From: Pycnococcus provasolii
Taxonomy: Eukaryota > Chlorophyta > Pseudoscourfieldiophyceae > Pseudoscourfieldiales > Pycnococcaceae
Assembly: GCA_938743325.2 (NCBI GenBank)
Contig: OW568867.1
Location: forward strand, 774,501-838,500
Direction of reading: 5' to 3'
Length of the DNA: 64,000 bases
The translations under genes and the position numbers were made by a program. This document shows, one piece after another, positions 27,201 through 36,172 of this stretch. How positions within the stretch are numbered: the stretch's first letter is position 1; every line of letters begins with the position of its first letter. The notes under the pieces are model-generated. The model saw only the letters and a list, made by a program, of their open reading frames with translations. It had not been told where the DNA came from and made no database searches.

Positions 27201-29270
27201 GAGGTCTACACCGTAACGGTTCCCAAGTCGATGCACAGCTTGGTGGTTCAGCCCACCTCGCTCGACCCCATGGTGCGCAGCATCTTCGTTGCCGATGGGA
27301 ACACGAAAACGGGCTCAGAGTCCCCTCCCCTCGTGCTCACTGGCTCCTCTGCCATTGGCTCCGCTCCGCAGATTGTGACCATCGTCGTGAGCAGCCAAGA
27401 CGGCACGCAGAAGACGTACACGCTTCGACTGGTCCGGCAGCCGTCGAACAACGCTTTCTTGTCCAACCTGAAGGTGTACGCGGCTGACTTCCTGGCTGGC
27501 ACTAGCGCGAAGGATGTTGAGTATCCGCTGAGCCCGACGTTCGTCAACTCACGCAACCCGGACACACCGTACACGTCGAGCGTTCCTCACAACGTCGTGT
27601 TCGTGAAGCTTGAATTCGAGACGGAGATTGATGCCGGCTTCGAGCGTAGCGCCACTGTTGCGGTGGAGGGTGACGTGTCGGACCAGAGCAGCCCGAACGA
27701 GTACAAGTTCTACAAGAGCGGAAGCCGCACGGCGGACGTTGGGCCAATCTACGTGTTCACGGACGCCATTCAGCGCACCCCGGCGCCGAACAACATTCGC
27801 GTTGTGGTTACCGCAGAGGACCAGAAGACTCGCCTGATCTATTCGGTGTCGGTTTCCCGTGCGCCGAGCAAGGAGGCGAGGGTCAAGAATATGGTGTTCC
27901 AGACGGGCCTGAACGAGTGGGACGCGTACAGCTCGATGCTTCGCATCTACCCCGATCCCGCGTTCCTGCCCGGCGTTCGCGAGTGGTGGACGTACCCCAC
28001 AGAGGAGGTGACCTCGGGCACGGTGCTAGTGGAGGCGCTTGCCAACCAGCGTGACCCATGGCCGCCATCCGGAGCATTCGTTAAGGTGGAGGGTGCCGGC
28101 GCACTCGGTGCGAAAGCGCTTAGCGCGCTGTCGAACGTTTCAGGAACGATTGGCACGGACGACGCGAACCGGATATTGGAGGATGGACTGCTCGTCGGCG
28201 CGAATCCAGTCTCCGTCTTCACCACCGCTCAGGATGGCGCGACCCTGGACCAGTACGTCTTGAACGTCACGCGCTTGGGCAAGCCAATCTTCGGAAGGAT
28301 TCGTGTGCCTGGCGTTGGCGTGGACGAGGCGAGGACAAACCCGCGCGTCCAGCGCGCGATCCTCGACGCGATCCTCAAGCTCATTCAAGGCTTCCCATTC
28401 CAGGCGTTCGTCACCAGCATCCAGCCCGGCTCCGTTGTCATCGACTTCAACATCTACATTCTCATCCGCACCGTCCGCGAGCCAAGGCTATCACTCGCTG
28501 AGAAGGCGCAGGTTGAGCAGGATGTGCAGCGGCAGGTTGTCGAGCTGGGTGATCAATACGTTTCAACGCTGCTGGGCGCGGACGGGACGGTGATTGACCT
28601 GGGCATCTACGGAGGCATCGTGGAGCTCGACGTGATCGAGGTGTCGACGCCCCTCGTGGCACGCAGCGGGCCTTGCCCGAAGTGTCCGACGGGCTTCCGC
28701 TCTCTGCGCACGGAGGATCCGAACAACCCTGGCCTTTACTTCTGCAAGTGTATTCGCTTACCAGAGGACGATGCGATCGACGCTGGCGAAATTGTTGCCG
28801 CGGCGATTGTCGCGGTGCTCGTATTCTTCGTTGGTCTCTTCCTCGGATACTACTACTTCCGAAGGGAGAAGACGACGAACGCGATCTTGGCCGCGGTGAT
28901 CGCAAGATCAGGGCAGGACGATCGCATGACAACAACGAATGTTGGCCAGCTGAACCCCGAGTTCAAGGCTGTGGGATCGGTCGTGAAGAGCGAACTTCCC
29001 GCAACGCGCGCACAGTTGGCCAAGGCTGCCTCCTCAACGCCGCCGTCCTCAAAAAGCGGCGTCGGGGGACCGGCGCCAGGCAGAGGCCCCCTGTCCACTG
29101 GCCGCGTTCAGAGCCGCCCCATCTCTCTGGACGACGACGATATCGTCACGGATCCTGACGCGATTCGGCTGCTCACGCAGGAGAGCGAGCAGGGTGAGCT
29201 TCCTACAAGGCAGGCTGCGGACGCACCAGTGTCGGAGGCTAGCTTACGACGAGGCGGCAGCCGTCGATAG
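18246..29270 (+). CDS. Giant membrane-anchored surface protein with TIG and cadherin-like repeats and Phe-Tyr runs
   Basis: A single uninterrupted frame of 3674 residues. The first ATG is at 18246; the ATG at 18390 (residue 49) would place a signal peptide (GACLLALLSALFTTAEA) right at the N-terminus and is a good alternative. Order of parts: four IPT/TIG-like domains in two pairs (about 97-290 and 380-580); each pair followed by an aromatic run, FYDFYGFYGFYEF at about 324-343 and FYEFYHFYSTFYNFFYFYQD at about 608-629; then, to about 3350, many tandem repeats like the cadherin-like beta-sandwich domain, recognisable by phrases such as GVNTIEVIVYAEDG and YTITVRRLTG; a SEA-like region (QPGSVVIDFNIYI, about 3395); a Cys-rich stretch; one transmembrane helix (AAAIVAVLVFFVGLFLGYYY, about 3518-3537); and a 135-residue cytosolic tail. 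It is predicted to be an extracellular adhesion or wall protein; function unknown. Confidence 0.85.
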   Translation: MVRRTELVVVTDERGADAPTISGMLWGNTAEDGDRPPRSASQRRRVSAMGFTAMGACLLALLSALFTTAEAYSERKPFGSHESHMWAKDSTHTKRMPVASVSPLVGPASGGTKVTLQPIQQLPEDQKFFYCQFGDATVIADSFYTLRGRPAIVCTAPKGTEKKSVPLRLSYDGLTFTDTGVDYHYHSELSIAQVSPAAGTLAGGIEVMLKVRGKLVQSSFNDTWATTATCRFDETEVPAKFENLEGDELYSKFKCVAPAVVNVGVVDLRVSLDGQSYSKNRATYTYLYSAQADEGESADLEMHQMLRKFGEPTEVAPTVFQTTFYDFYGFYGFYEFSFYDFYGLVRSEYAADADEGEGVNDVSELPAASTTIKISELCMVALTPAVGPATGGTRVTLKLAGAVPEGQQLFFCKFGSTVVPADSFYFTADSASPAVVCTAPPGTAREHVTLRFSLDGEQFTAAGATFYYHSAVKVDMLMPSAASTVGGTNVMLQLSENPLEKGFSSDTVTVPTTCKFDGIEVPGEYLHALHGEDDSPRIVCPTPPMDVGVVDLYVSLDGQSYNARPAPFTVLLGMPEEPDFGFSRQDRALPGIMREGPFVADEEYERGFYEFYHFYSTFYNFFYFYQDFYGATDTPEAPVALPKLPTYVSPAVPTVFDYLPFSPDYCAFFDTGPDATLEVLKLSDGVLSPVFNPSTTVFFAAVPKAVASINVLAISADPLATVRVNGEKIPQGAVAVRGGKKSNDIDLSVGENLVTTTVTAQDGKTKEYSVVAVRLAGTDSSLSYLAVHPNTTEELGFEPETLNYFMTARFFTKQTFVVARPADRDATIVVKINGQEGQIMTSEVSPLLDLDVGVNTIEVIVYAEDGIAITTYTITVRRLTGSELIDLEVFAPDLSNKLDGFAFQPAFAAETFTYQVYAPTIATVAFVRPTSRDADATITMTTSHVPVNTRRRRLSAAGCDAAAGQNSGDFVLQQATVSDSICLVFGTNTFEVTVKNGANPASTYTLIVTRPAADALLTNLFAIDALSFADPKPYITDTDFTPPKESDGTIDSLSEVQYVHVPYNYNKARIEFHSSPLAYRMWVYKIGSNTAAIDVTTGVGFTDTVLDKCGLIDGFGYHVSILGSDRYTRKNYTVYINRQARPEHGQLSDFGVQDGYKASNNRNTLSFDPAFTPAITSYSHIIIRNYQDGSVSAVGTSPHFYAYAGYANVTLSGISGENLLPNGAVTSYTLKTEITDLYGPDGNPDTNDAYPTKYQRDVAATSLNLNGAYSSGPHRTKYAGTYSAGEMVINPIKVKVIACDNFTINTYVFNAKRSDGDNSKLCGITADRGAGINPFNGGVADQTLYIPSYEDGLGGNAQIKTTTCDPYADVSWTYKENDYAGSTYYGYGSQDGSATFPLPLPAHTGTTQPEVTVYVHVTAQNGAATTTYKLKVVHVIGKTATLDGVIVRGYTCATYPCTGNCAGSSCWSYPGTGLTRTATVPGMETKSARRALAADEASTYGGETSNATRRMLLATPSCDGSGCETHVNVRAEQVFETFLPFEEIGDIPAITALDEDPHYGRRSRALQAVTTTTVSMSPGGVPLAQTQTGTLPWQYGFVTITPLCTDTSCSSVTVDGKVSGGHNVESPLVPVSGELNFLPGSSSIAVFVKPHDSTAPAKEYYMKLSRQTDNVATIKELGIMGIDLLSGAKLPGTCYMSGQTETHLNPAGVATEGEVIMCNVPAEAGRASMIPYTDNPYAEFTIDQFRTTGSQTPFLYVKYGAEADPPYPDAPKELAFEANGPIRLKVTATDQVASKPYYLYIYRGMLSTSALKNITVESYEHDAAPKVPTDTQASLPFGDEPWTETYHPNNDGNVEPGNLIPNFNETRFQEFPDATINRLYSRAYYGARMPVMDKWARIRIIPEDRLASITVNGVECKANIVTKRSGLPDGNEPLYCKQLPGAAGLDTDGLSAAYTAIVQMPYPDALILNIVVKSADKSTETRYQLSLYRNNPHLYKIEFTNTSRVDYYDYECSKSDTTCNFRYPMGKKTAQPVFPMKARVSGVKESELPDWEPAAPYEEDEFNLKCLAPKVATMDGTMNAFAQGYGYESFPTSYAEMPLVTLSAPIIDRSVPTPKFDASSPNNFDYVMELDSYVNGLKTPNTTNIDIYTDRYDPEYTQVRLNVLAVDAVLSKMYTVDVARQRGDVSDFMKITLMGEAYVAVRVDPNGAKPEGFEALDLTDCSFAIKFPSVMDEVVVTATMFDADASYFFFDGSGQRLGLSDTAGFPSGTSTPSISLREGKNVFGMVGIAENPEFETEADLCVFKLASDIALLKEITAVDAVLDDDGALTALDPPFTPYPEFEEKLIMYDYAVTVFKYEGMEEPKVREATSFIIVPYEEKATIVVNGLTVANDRTPKSVTLSKDDITNVVIDVTAPDGEGKKQYKVIVRRSTGNSTALEFVAISPPEKDAISSAIELLPFPGKPAAYFIDIPAEVQAAKLFFQPFDPATTVLFNDDVPSELVTDQVSIGQSKAFDLKDNSNLVQVKVISESGKFESTYDVHIYRSAAPRDNLKLKTMRILDASNKPTTALEPVFDPETLGYTLFGGTDSRMTLRVEAEGDATVSVRSTACTDGKGGGWENATSLKIDSDGNPTDHDRKIDSTGECSPSGVIELNYGMSVIEITVSDGTFSTMYRILAYRTVPNAGPVNDKFNYKDGVVPSFLRTYATTQLAELMMLEGLNVSGISGYYGPDFSPQAVFYYGGSSIFSRIVTLAARPFYKDARTFINGLEVTDGSKVQTTNHQGQNFALVRTEGDGFQQDVVGMVDVATGLEIDLIQATDNSGASYRAVQFGSAGTCISSFDVYTYSNGCDEYRVLLPFSSETSSVTLRALEHTSEVKLMKAYSDAFPDFSLPETVIPYNQSTTQVQLSTESTTTIEFELMTIPPAGVPQEKRRIRVILERLTADEARLRSLKVFAKQRRQPPPLSPIDVDEPAEEFRLVPPFSSDVEVYTVTVPKSMHSLVVQPTSLDPMVRSIFVADGNTKTGSESPPLVLTGSSAIGSAPQIVTIVVSSQDGTQKTYTLRLVRQPSNNAFLSNLKVYAADFLAGTSAKDVEYPLSPTFVNSRNPDTPYTSSVPHNVVFVKLEFETEIDAGFERSATVAVEGDVSDQSSPNEYKFYKSGSRTADVGPIYVFTDAIQRTPAPNNIRVVVTAEDQKTRLIYSVSVSRAPSKEARVKNMVFQTGLNEWDAYSSMLRIYPDPAFLPGVREWWTYPTEEVTSGTVLVEALANQRDPWPPSGAFVKVEGAGALGAKALSALSNVSGTIGTDDANRILEDGLLVGANPVSVFTTAQDGATLDQYVLNVTRLGKPIFGRIRVPGVGVDEARTNPRVQRAILDAILKLIQGFPFQAFVTSIQPGSVVIDFNIYILIRTVREPRLSLAEKAQVEQDVQRQVVELGDQYVSTLLGADGTVIDLGIYGGIVELDVIEVSTPLVARSGPCPKCPTGFRSLRTEDPNNPGLYFCKCIRLPEDDAIDAGEIVAAAIVAVLVFFVGLFLGYYYFRREKTTNAILAAVIARSGQDDRMTTTNVGQLNPEFKAVGSVVKSELPATRAQLAKAASSTPPSSKSGVGGPAPGRGPLSTGRVQSRPISLDDDDIVTDPDAIRLLTQESEQGELPTRQAADAPVSEASLRRGGSRR

Positions 29271-29832
29271 TTTCATTACCACCACCACCACATTTATCAT
29301 CAAGGGTTTTTCATTATCTTCATTAGGGGGAGCTGCAGGATACGGGTGGCGCGTGTTTGATTTGTTATTTGTGTGTCACCGCTGCTCTTCTTTCAAAACT
29401 TTCAACACTCACGCACGCACACACGCACACACGCACACACGCACACACGCGTGTTGGAAAAGGTCCTCCCCGGTTGTCCTACGATAGTTCCTTGATATCT
29501 TGAGAGTAGAGTGCCGTGGGCCGTGGCGCATGTCCAGTCATTGGCTGAAGGCTGCGCTCGTAATAGGACGTTGTGAGCACCTCGATTGGGATGCAACCTC
29601 GCACAAGTGCCGTGAACGCTGCGCCGCGACAGAAGGAACACGCGAATGCTTTGCCAAGCATGGCGAAATGCGTCGCGCGAAAGGGAGGAGATTGAGAGAC
29701 CACTATGGTTGTGCACCACGCACAACCTACGGGAACCAAAAAAATATTTTGTTACCGCCCGCCCAGATTTTTTTGAAATGCTTGTCGATCGTCACTCCGC
29801 GAGCACACCGTCGTACCATAAACTCCCCTGTT
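29271..29832. other. Intergenic, with CA-rich microsatellite
   Basis: 562 bp between convergent giant-protein and ARF genes. A CACACACG-type tandem array occupies about 29412-29452. No coding frame or RNA gene is supported in the rest. Confidence 0.6.
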
Positions 29833-31188
<1,356 letters not shown>

Positions 31189-32925
31189 GTTGGCCACAGC
31201 TACTAAAGGCTAGGCGTGCCACTTATGGAGTGTTGCAGGAGCAGATGAGGCGGGATGGAGGCGAGAAGGGGGAGAAGGGCGATCGGTGCGGAGAGGAGGA
31301 GAGGAGGAGCAGGGGGGAAGGGAGGGGCAGGAGGGGGGAAGCAAAAGCACCAGGGGCCTGCTTTAAGGGTTTTGCCAGCGCCTGAAGAAAGGGGTATCCC
31401 TTTCCCCGGGGACCCTTTGCTTTGCTTTCGGTTTAACAACGAAACTACACCCTTGAGGCCCGGGGCGCGCGCACTCTGGCTTCGTTTCCCTTGCCCTCTC
31501 CTTCTCTCGCCTTTCACTGGCACAGGGGGGGGGGGGGGGTCCGCCGGTCTGTGCGCGTTATGTAAGAACATGCGCATGAGGGCTTGAGGGGGGTGGTACT
31601 GTGCCTTGCGATCGTTCTGCGCGCAGGCCTGACGTCCATACAGGACGCAACGTCTCAAACCAATGGGGGGGGGGTCATCGACCTTTGGTCGTGGAATTGT
31701 TATGACTGCATGTGGGCAATGTTTGTGCGCCACGGATGGTGCGTGCGCTGGTTTTCGCGGAACCATCTGGAGGGCCGAGTGCGTGTTTCAGGTTCAGCAT
31801 CTGCTGGTCCCTCGCAATGCAAACAACTTGTATTCGACCTCGCCCCATGGATGGTTCCCAGCCTGTCGTAAAAAGGAAATGCGAATTTCTTTTTACCGTT
31901 GGCGTGTAGTTGGTTTACTGTAGAGTGCAGACAACTCACTCGCTCACTACATGACTACACTAGGTACTACCGTACCTGTACAGTGCTACCGAGGGTGGTA
32001 GGTTTGGGGTTGCCCTTTGCAGCCCCGACCCCATCTTGAATTTCCGGCGGTTATAGCGGCGGTATGGGCTTCCATTGCTTGGCCATCATCAGCCATTCGA
32101 GTGCTGAATGGCACGTTTGTTTTTGAACCGCAGCTCCAAACCTCGGGACCCCTTTGTCCTTGATTCCTCCTTCCTCTCATCAGTCCGGCGGCACCGTGCA
32201 AGGATTAGGGTAGAGCAGTTGACGAGATGTTGACGCCACCAGGAACGTCGACCGAGCGACCCTCGACAGCTCGCCCTCCTACTGTAGGTAATAAGTGCGA
32301 GTGGCCCAACCCGGTACTCCGGTTCTGTTCCGCCTCGCGTTGTCGATAGAGGTACTGTACATGGGTGGATAGATCTACCGCACCGCACCTGTCCGGTTAC
32401 TTTGACCAGCTGTATTCTTATCGTAGTTCCTTTGACATCTATCGCCGCGGGGAGGGGACCTCCTTGGACCTCCCCTTCCAGTCCAGTCCTCCCAACGCAC
32501 CACCTGCTTTGCCTCACCTTCACCTTCACCTTCACCTTCACCTTCCACTTCAAACGCGACTTCTAATAGTCTATCCTAGAGAGGAGCTCACTCGCTGACG
32601 TAACATATACCCGTACCTTTACAAAGTGCGCGCACAGTTCAGACTCAGTACAGCAACGCCCTGACGTACCGCAGCACGCGACACGGCTTCTTACGTAACA
32701 CCCTTACAGTGGTTTGGGCCGACCACGGTGAGTGAGCTCAAGCACTTCTTTCAAACAGTCTGCTCGAGCAGTCAACGCACAGGGTGGGAGGGTGGCGCAT
32801 TCTCTCCCCGAACACACAAACAGAAACAAATTCTGCGCTACTCTCTCGAAGATTGGCTCCTTGCGAGGGGAGTGCACGACACTGACGCATAATTAGACTG
32901 CTTTTCGGTCAAAAACGGAACAAGA
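31189..32925. other. 1.7-kb intergenic region, low-complexity
   Basis: Lies between the divergent ARF1 and GATA/PHD genes. It has long purine-rich tracts near 31240-31345, a homopolymeric G run of about 14 at 31527-31540, a second G run of about 10 near 31663-31672, and a CTTCAC hexamer array at about 32516-32549. The longest open frame (minus strand, 31203-31766) is Pro-rich translation of the purine tracts, and I do not accept it as a gene. Confidence 0.6.
32516..32549. repeat. CTTCAC hexanucleotide array
   Basis: Five to six tandem CTTCAC units. A related CTTCAT/CTTCAC array lies upstream of the kinase gene at about 2266-2298. Confidence 0.7.
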
Positions 32926-34677
32926 ATGCCGGCGCCTTCGCTGTCCATTCCGCCCGCACCGCCTCCTCCACCACCACCGCCGCCACCGCCGCCTCCACAG
33001 ATGCGGCCACCGCAGGTGGACGATGACGTGTGCACATTCTTCTCAGGAGCGGGCGCCGGAACCGCGGCACTTAGCCGACTCCAACTAGGAGACGCAACGA
33101 CCACCGTCTTAACGACGCAAGACGACGAAAACAACGACGACAACAACGAGGTGGAGGTTGACAGCCCCCGAAAGGAACACGTGCCGTTTGCGTTTTCTGC
33201 GCAAATAAGAGGGCGAACTCACACGGGCAAGCGAGACTTTGCCACTGCGCGATTCGACGCGTCGCCGTCCAGAAGCGATGCAACGGCAATGGTGCACGGT
33301 GTACCGCCACCTCCACCGCCATTGCCACGAGCACGTGGGGCAGCAGCACTTCCTCCACCTCCACCTCCACTGCCAAAAGTGTTTGCCGCTGCTCCTGCTC
33401 CTGCACCACCACCACCACCACCACCACCACCACCACCACCTCCCGCGCTTGTGCTCCCACCTCCACCTCCACCACTCACAGCCGCCACTACTTCGAAAGA
33501 CGCGCTCCCTCCACCACCGCCGCCAAACCCCGTGATGAACCTTGAAATGCGCATGTGCGTGCAGTGCCAAGCGACGGAGACTCCGCTCTGGCGTGGGGGG
33601 CCGCTTGGACCCAAGACGCTGTGCAACGCATGCGGCGTTAAATTTCGCTCGCAGCAAGCCTCTCGACCGGCGGCGGCGACGACGACGACAAATGCAACAA
33701 GAACCACAAGTTCCGGAACCAGCGCTCTTGATGCGCTAGCCGGTCATGCTGCTGCTGTTTTCGAGGCGAGTCAGATGACAATGTCGAGCAGTCGTGGCGG
33801 TGGCGTGACGGCTGCGAGCAACGCGCCAGTTGCGCGCCTTCTGCGTGGTGACCATCTCTGCGACGCATGCGAGAGACCGGGATCGAATCAGCCGCTCGTG
33901 AGGTGTGCAGGGATCTGCCTACGCAGCTTCCACGCCTCATGCTTTCCCGCTACCGAGGAGACTGGTGCACCGCCCATTCTTCCAGCTGAGTGGGTTTCCG
34001 CGGCGTACGCACACGCGCGCGCGAATGGCGATCTTGCGACGTCCGTACAGGACGACGAAATGGGGCCACCTCCACCACCGCCAACTCAGCAGCAGCCTCT
34101 GCCTCCCCCTCCTCTGCCACACCGTCGAATCGGGCGCGGTGCACTACACGATGCGGTGAGTCCACCGTCGGAGGCGTTCACATGCGCCGACTGCCGCGAA
34201 GGTGCGCATCCGTGTTTCATGTGCGGAGGTCGGGCACCCGACGCAGAGCTGCAGCGATGTGCGGGCGTGGCATGTGGCCGCTTCTACCACGCTTCGTGCC
34301 TGAAGAAATCGCCACACACGAAGCGAGATGGCAGTGGGCGTATCTACTGCCCGCTGCACGCATGTCACGCATGCGGCGGGAGTGGGCGAAGTAAGCAGTG
34401 CACACGGTGTCTACACTGCCCCACCGCGCTGCACCTCAAGTGCTTCTCTGCACAAGCCGCGGGTGGGGCAGTCGCTGTGAGCAAGCACCACTTCATTTGC
34501 GCGCAGTGCGTGCAGCGCAAGGCGAACGCGCCGCCGCCACCACTGCCCGCGAAGAAGCCCGCGGCAAAGCGCGGTGGCGACTCGCTGAAGCCGGCGGCGA
34601 AGCGCGTGGCAACGGAGGCCAATGATAGCAAGGAGGAGGAGGAGGACGACAATCGACAATCGACAATTTTCGAGTGA
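32926..34677 (+). CDS. GATA zinc-finger protein with PHD-like fingers and polyproline runs
   Basis: ATG at 32926, 583 residues. The N-terminus has several polyproline tracts (13-14 Pro in places). A GATA finger at about 207-237 has CVQC, 18 residues including [15 protein letters not shown], then CNAC, the C-X2-C-X18-C-X2-C spacing common in plants. After it come Cys/His-rich modules resembling PHD fingers: CDACERPG to FHASC (about 310-342), CFMCGGR to FYHASC (about 425-455) and CHACGG to HLKC (about 475-505), similar in style to the PHD arrays of NSD-type chromatin proteins. The C-terminus is Lys/Ala-rich then acidic. A nuclear transcription or chromatin factor is likely. It is convergent with another GATA gene; the stop codons are 245 bp apart. 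No SET domain is present. Confidence 0.85.
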   Translation: MPAPSLSIPPAPPPPPPPPPPPPPQMRPPQVDDDVCTFFSGAGAGTAALSRLQLGDATTTVLTTQDDENNDDNNEVEVDSPRKEHVPFAFSAQIRGRTHTGKRDFATARFDASPSRSDATAMVHGVPPPPPPLPRARGAAALPPPPPPLPKVFAAAPAPAPPPPPPPPPPPPPALVLPPPPPPLTAATTSKDALPPPPPPNPVMNLEMRMCVQCQATETPLWRGGPLGPKTLCNACGVKFRSQQASRPAAATTTTNATRTTSSGTSALDALAGHAAAVFEASQMTMSSSRGGGVTAASNAPVARLLRGDHLCDACERPGSNQPLVRCAGICLRSFHASCFPATEETGAPPILPAEWVSAAYAHARANGDLATSVQDDEMGPPPPPPTQQQPLPPPPLPHRRIGRGALHDAVSPPSEAFTCADCREGAHPCFMCGGRAPDAELQRCAGVACGRFYHASCLKKSPHTKRDGSGRIYCPLHACHACGGSGRSKQCTRCLHCPTALHLKCFSAQAAGGAVAVSKHHFICAQCVQRKANAPPPPLPAKKPAAKRGGDSLKPAAKRVATEANDSKEEEEDDNRQSTIFE

Positions 34678-34921
34678 GTGGTTTTTAAAATCGGTAGTGT
34701 AAAACGACCCTCGCGTTTAAGGGCTTTCATTCCTTCGTTGTTTCCTATGAAGTCTGTGCCGTCGCTCGTTACACGCAAGCAACCGCAACCGCTTCGTTCC
34801 CAACGTTCAACGCCGTCACTACGATAAAACAAACATACAATCCAGTCTCGTTGTCTCCCCCCTTTCCTTCTCGACTTGAAGCTAATGTCCTCTATTAGCC
34901 AATACATCCAGCACGAATCGT

Positions 34922-36172
34922 TCACTCAATCTGGTGGATGATGCACAGTAGGCGCGCGACCGCGTCGTCAGGAGGCAAGGTGGCAGCCTTGCGCTGCTTC
35001 GTGATGCACTCCTCGCCATCGTCACGAGCCTCATTCTCGACGCTCGGCTCGTCATCTGCCGTGGCGTCCTCCTCGAGCGACTCCCAGTCGGGGGCCAACT
35101 CCGCCAGTTTTGCGTCGCGCTGAGCGTTGTCGAGCGCCATCTGCTCCTCCTCACGCCGACGCTTGCGCTCGCGCTCTCGTCGACGCCTCGATGCACCGCC
35201 CGCGGCAGCGGCGGCAGCCGCCTCCGCGCGGCGTCGCTGTGCCTCCTGGTATGCCGCAGAGGGTGAGAGTGCACCGGACGGAAGTGGCTGCAGCTTGCCA
35301 AGCTTAAAGCGAACGCCACATGCGTTGCAGAGCGTCTTCGCACCCTTCGGGCCGTTGCGCCATAATGGCGTCTTGTTCGTCCCGCAGTGAAGGCACGTGC
35401 GACCGCAGCCAGCATCTCCGCTCTGCGATGGAGCCGGTCCGCTGATGGGAGTTCCAATCGGCTCGCTACCAGGCAGCGGTGGCGCCGGTGGTGGCAGCGG
35501 TAGCGGACGAGCCTTTTCGGCTCGGCGGCGCTTCGCCGCGGGTGGTGGTGGCGCGGGAACTGTGGGCATGGTGTCGCGAGATGACACGGTCAACACGTCG
35601 CTCTGTTGTTGAGCTACCGTGCTGTTGTGTTGATGGTCATGGGGAGGCTGAGGCTGATTATTTTGCGCAGCCATGGTCGCAGCGGCGGATGCTGCCATCG
35701 CCGCGGCTTGCGGGGACATGGCAAAGAGATAGAGGGGTGCTGCAAGAGCCTGCGGCGGCAAGGCACCGCAAGCTGCCGCGTGTGCGAAAGCCGTCGCGAC
35801 GAATGGGTTTGGTCCCGCGAAAGGATATGACGAAGCTGCTGCTGTTGCTGTGGGCGGCAAGGGTGGTGGAGGTACCTCCGAAGGTGGAGGTGCTGCGGCC
35901 ACCTCCTCCACGGCTGGGGCCACCGGCGGCTCCTCGTGGCAAAGCAAGCGGTCCTCCTCCTCCTCATCCGTGCCTGTCGTTGTTGTGGTGGCTGTGGCTG
36001 TGGCAACGCCATCCACGGGCAGCGAGGAAGCGCGTGGTGGAAGCTCGCCGTCAGCCTGCCGAGACAGTGCGGTGTAGGCGTTACCGCTTCCGCTGTCTGA
36101 GTCGTTGTCGCAGTCGTTTGATAAGCCTGCGACGTTTTTGTTCATGTCCGTGGCGTTGTTTTCAACGAGCAT
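34922..36172 (-). CDS. GATA-type transcription factor
   Basis: ATG at 36172, 416 residues. A single GATA finger (about 257-290) reads CLHC, an 18-residue loop containing KTPLWRNGPKGAKTL, then CNACGVRFKLGKL. The N-terminal half is Ala/Pro-rich with glutamine and histidine stretches; the region after the finger has Ala-rich and Arg-rich helices (RRRRERERKRRREE, a likely nuclear localisation signal), and the end is acidic. In plants and algae such factors bind GATA sites and often respond to light or nitrogen. The opposing neighbour is a second GATA-finger gene with a closely similar finger, which suggests relatedness by old local duplication. Target genes cannot be inferred. Confidence 0.87.
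   Translation of the reverse strand: MLVENNATDMNKNVAGLSNDCDNDSDSGSGNAYTALSRQADGELPPRASSLPVDGVATATATTTTTGTDEEEEDRLLCHEEPPVAPAVEEVAAAPPPSEVPPPPLPPTATAAASSYPFAGPNPFVATAFAHAAACGALPPQALAAPLYLFAMSPQAAAMAASAAATMAAQNNQPQPPHDHQHNSTVAQQQSDVLTVSSRDTMPTVPAPPPPAAKRRRAEKARPLPLPPPAPPLPGSEPIGTPISGPAPSQSGDAGCGRTCLHCGTNKTPLWRNGPKGAKTLCNACGVRFKLGKLQPLPSGALSPSAAYQEAQRRRAEAAAAAAAGGASRRRRERERKRRREEEQMALDNAQRDAKLAELAPDWESLEEDATADDEPSVENEARDDGEECITKQRKAATLPPDDAVARLLCIIHQIE

Noticed and set aside
29412-29452. CRISPR-like array
   Set aside because: The CACACACG units are contiguous simple repeats with no spacers.
31203-31766. 187-codon Pro/Leu-rich frame on the minus strand
   Set aside because: It is a translation of purine-rich tracts and G runs with no protein-like features; the G runs may also be sequencing-length errors.
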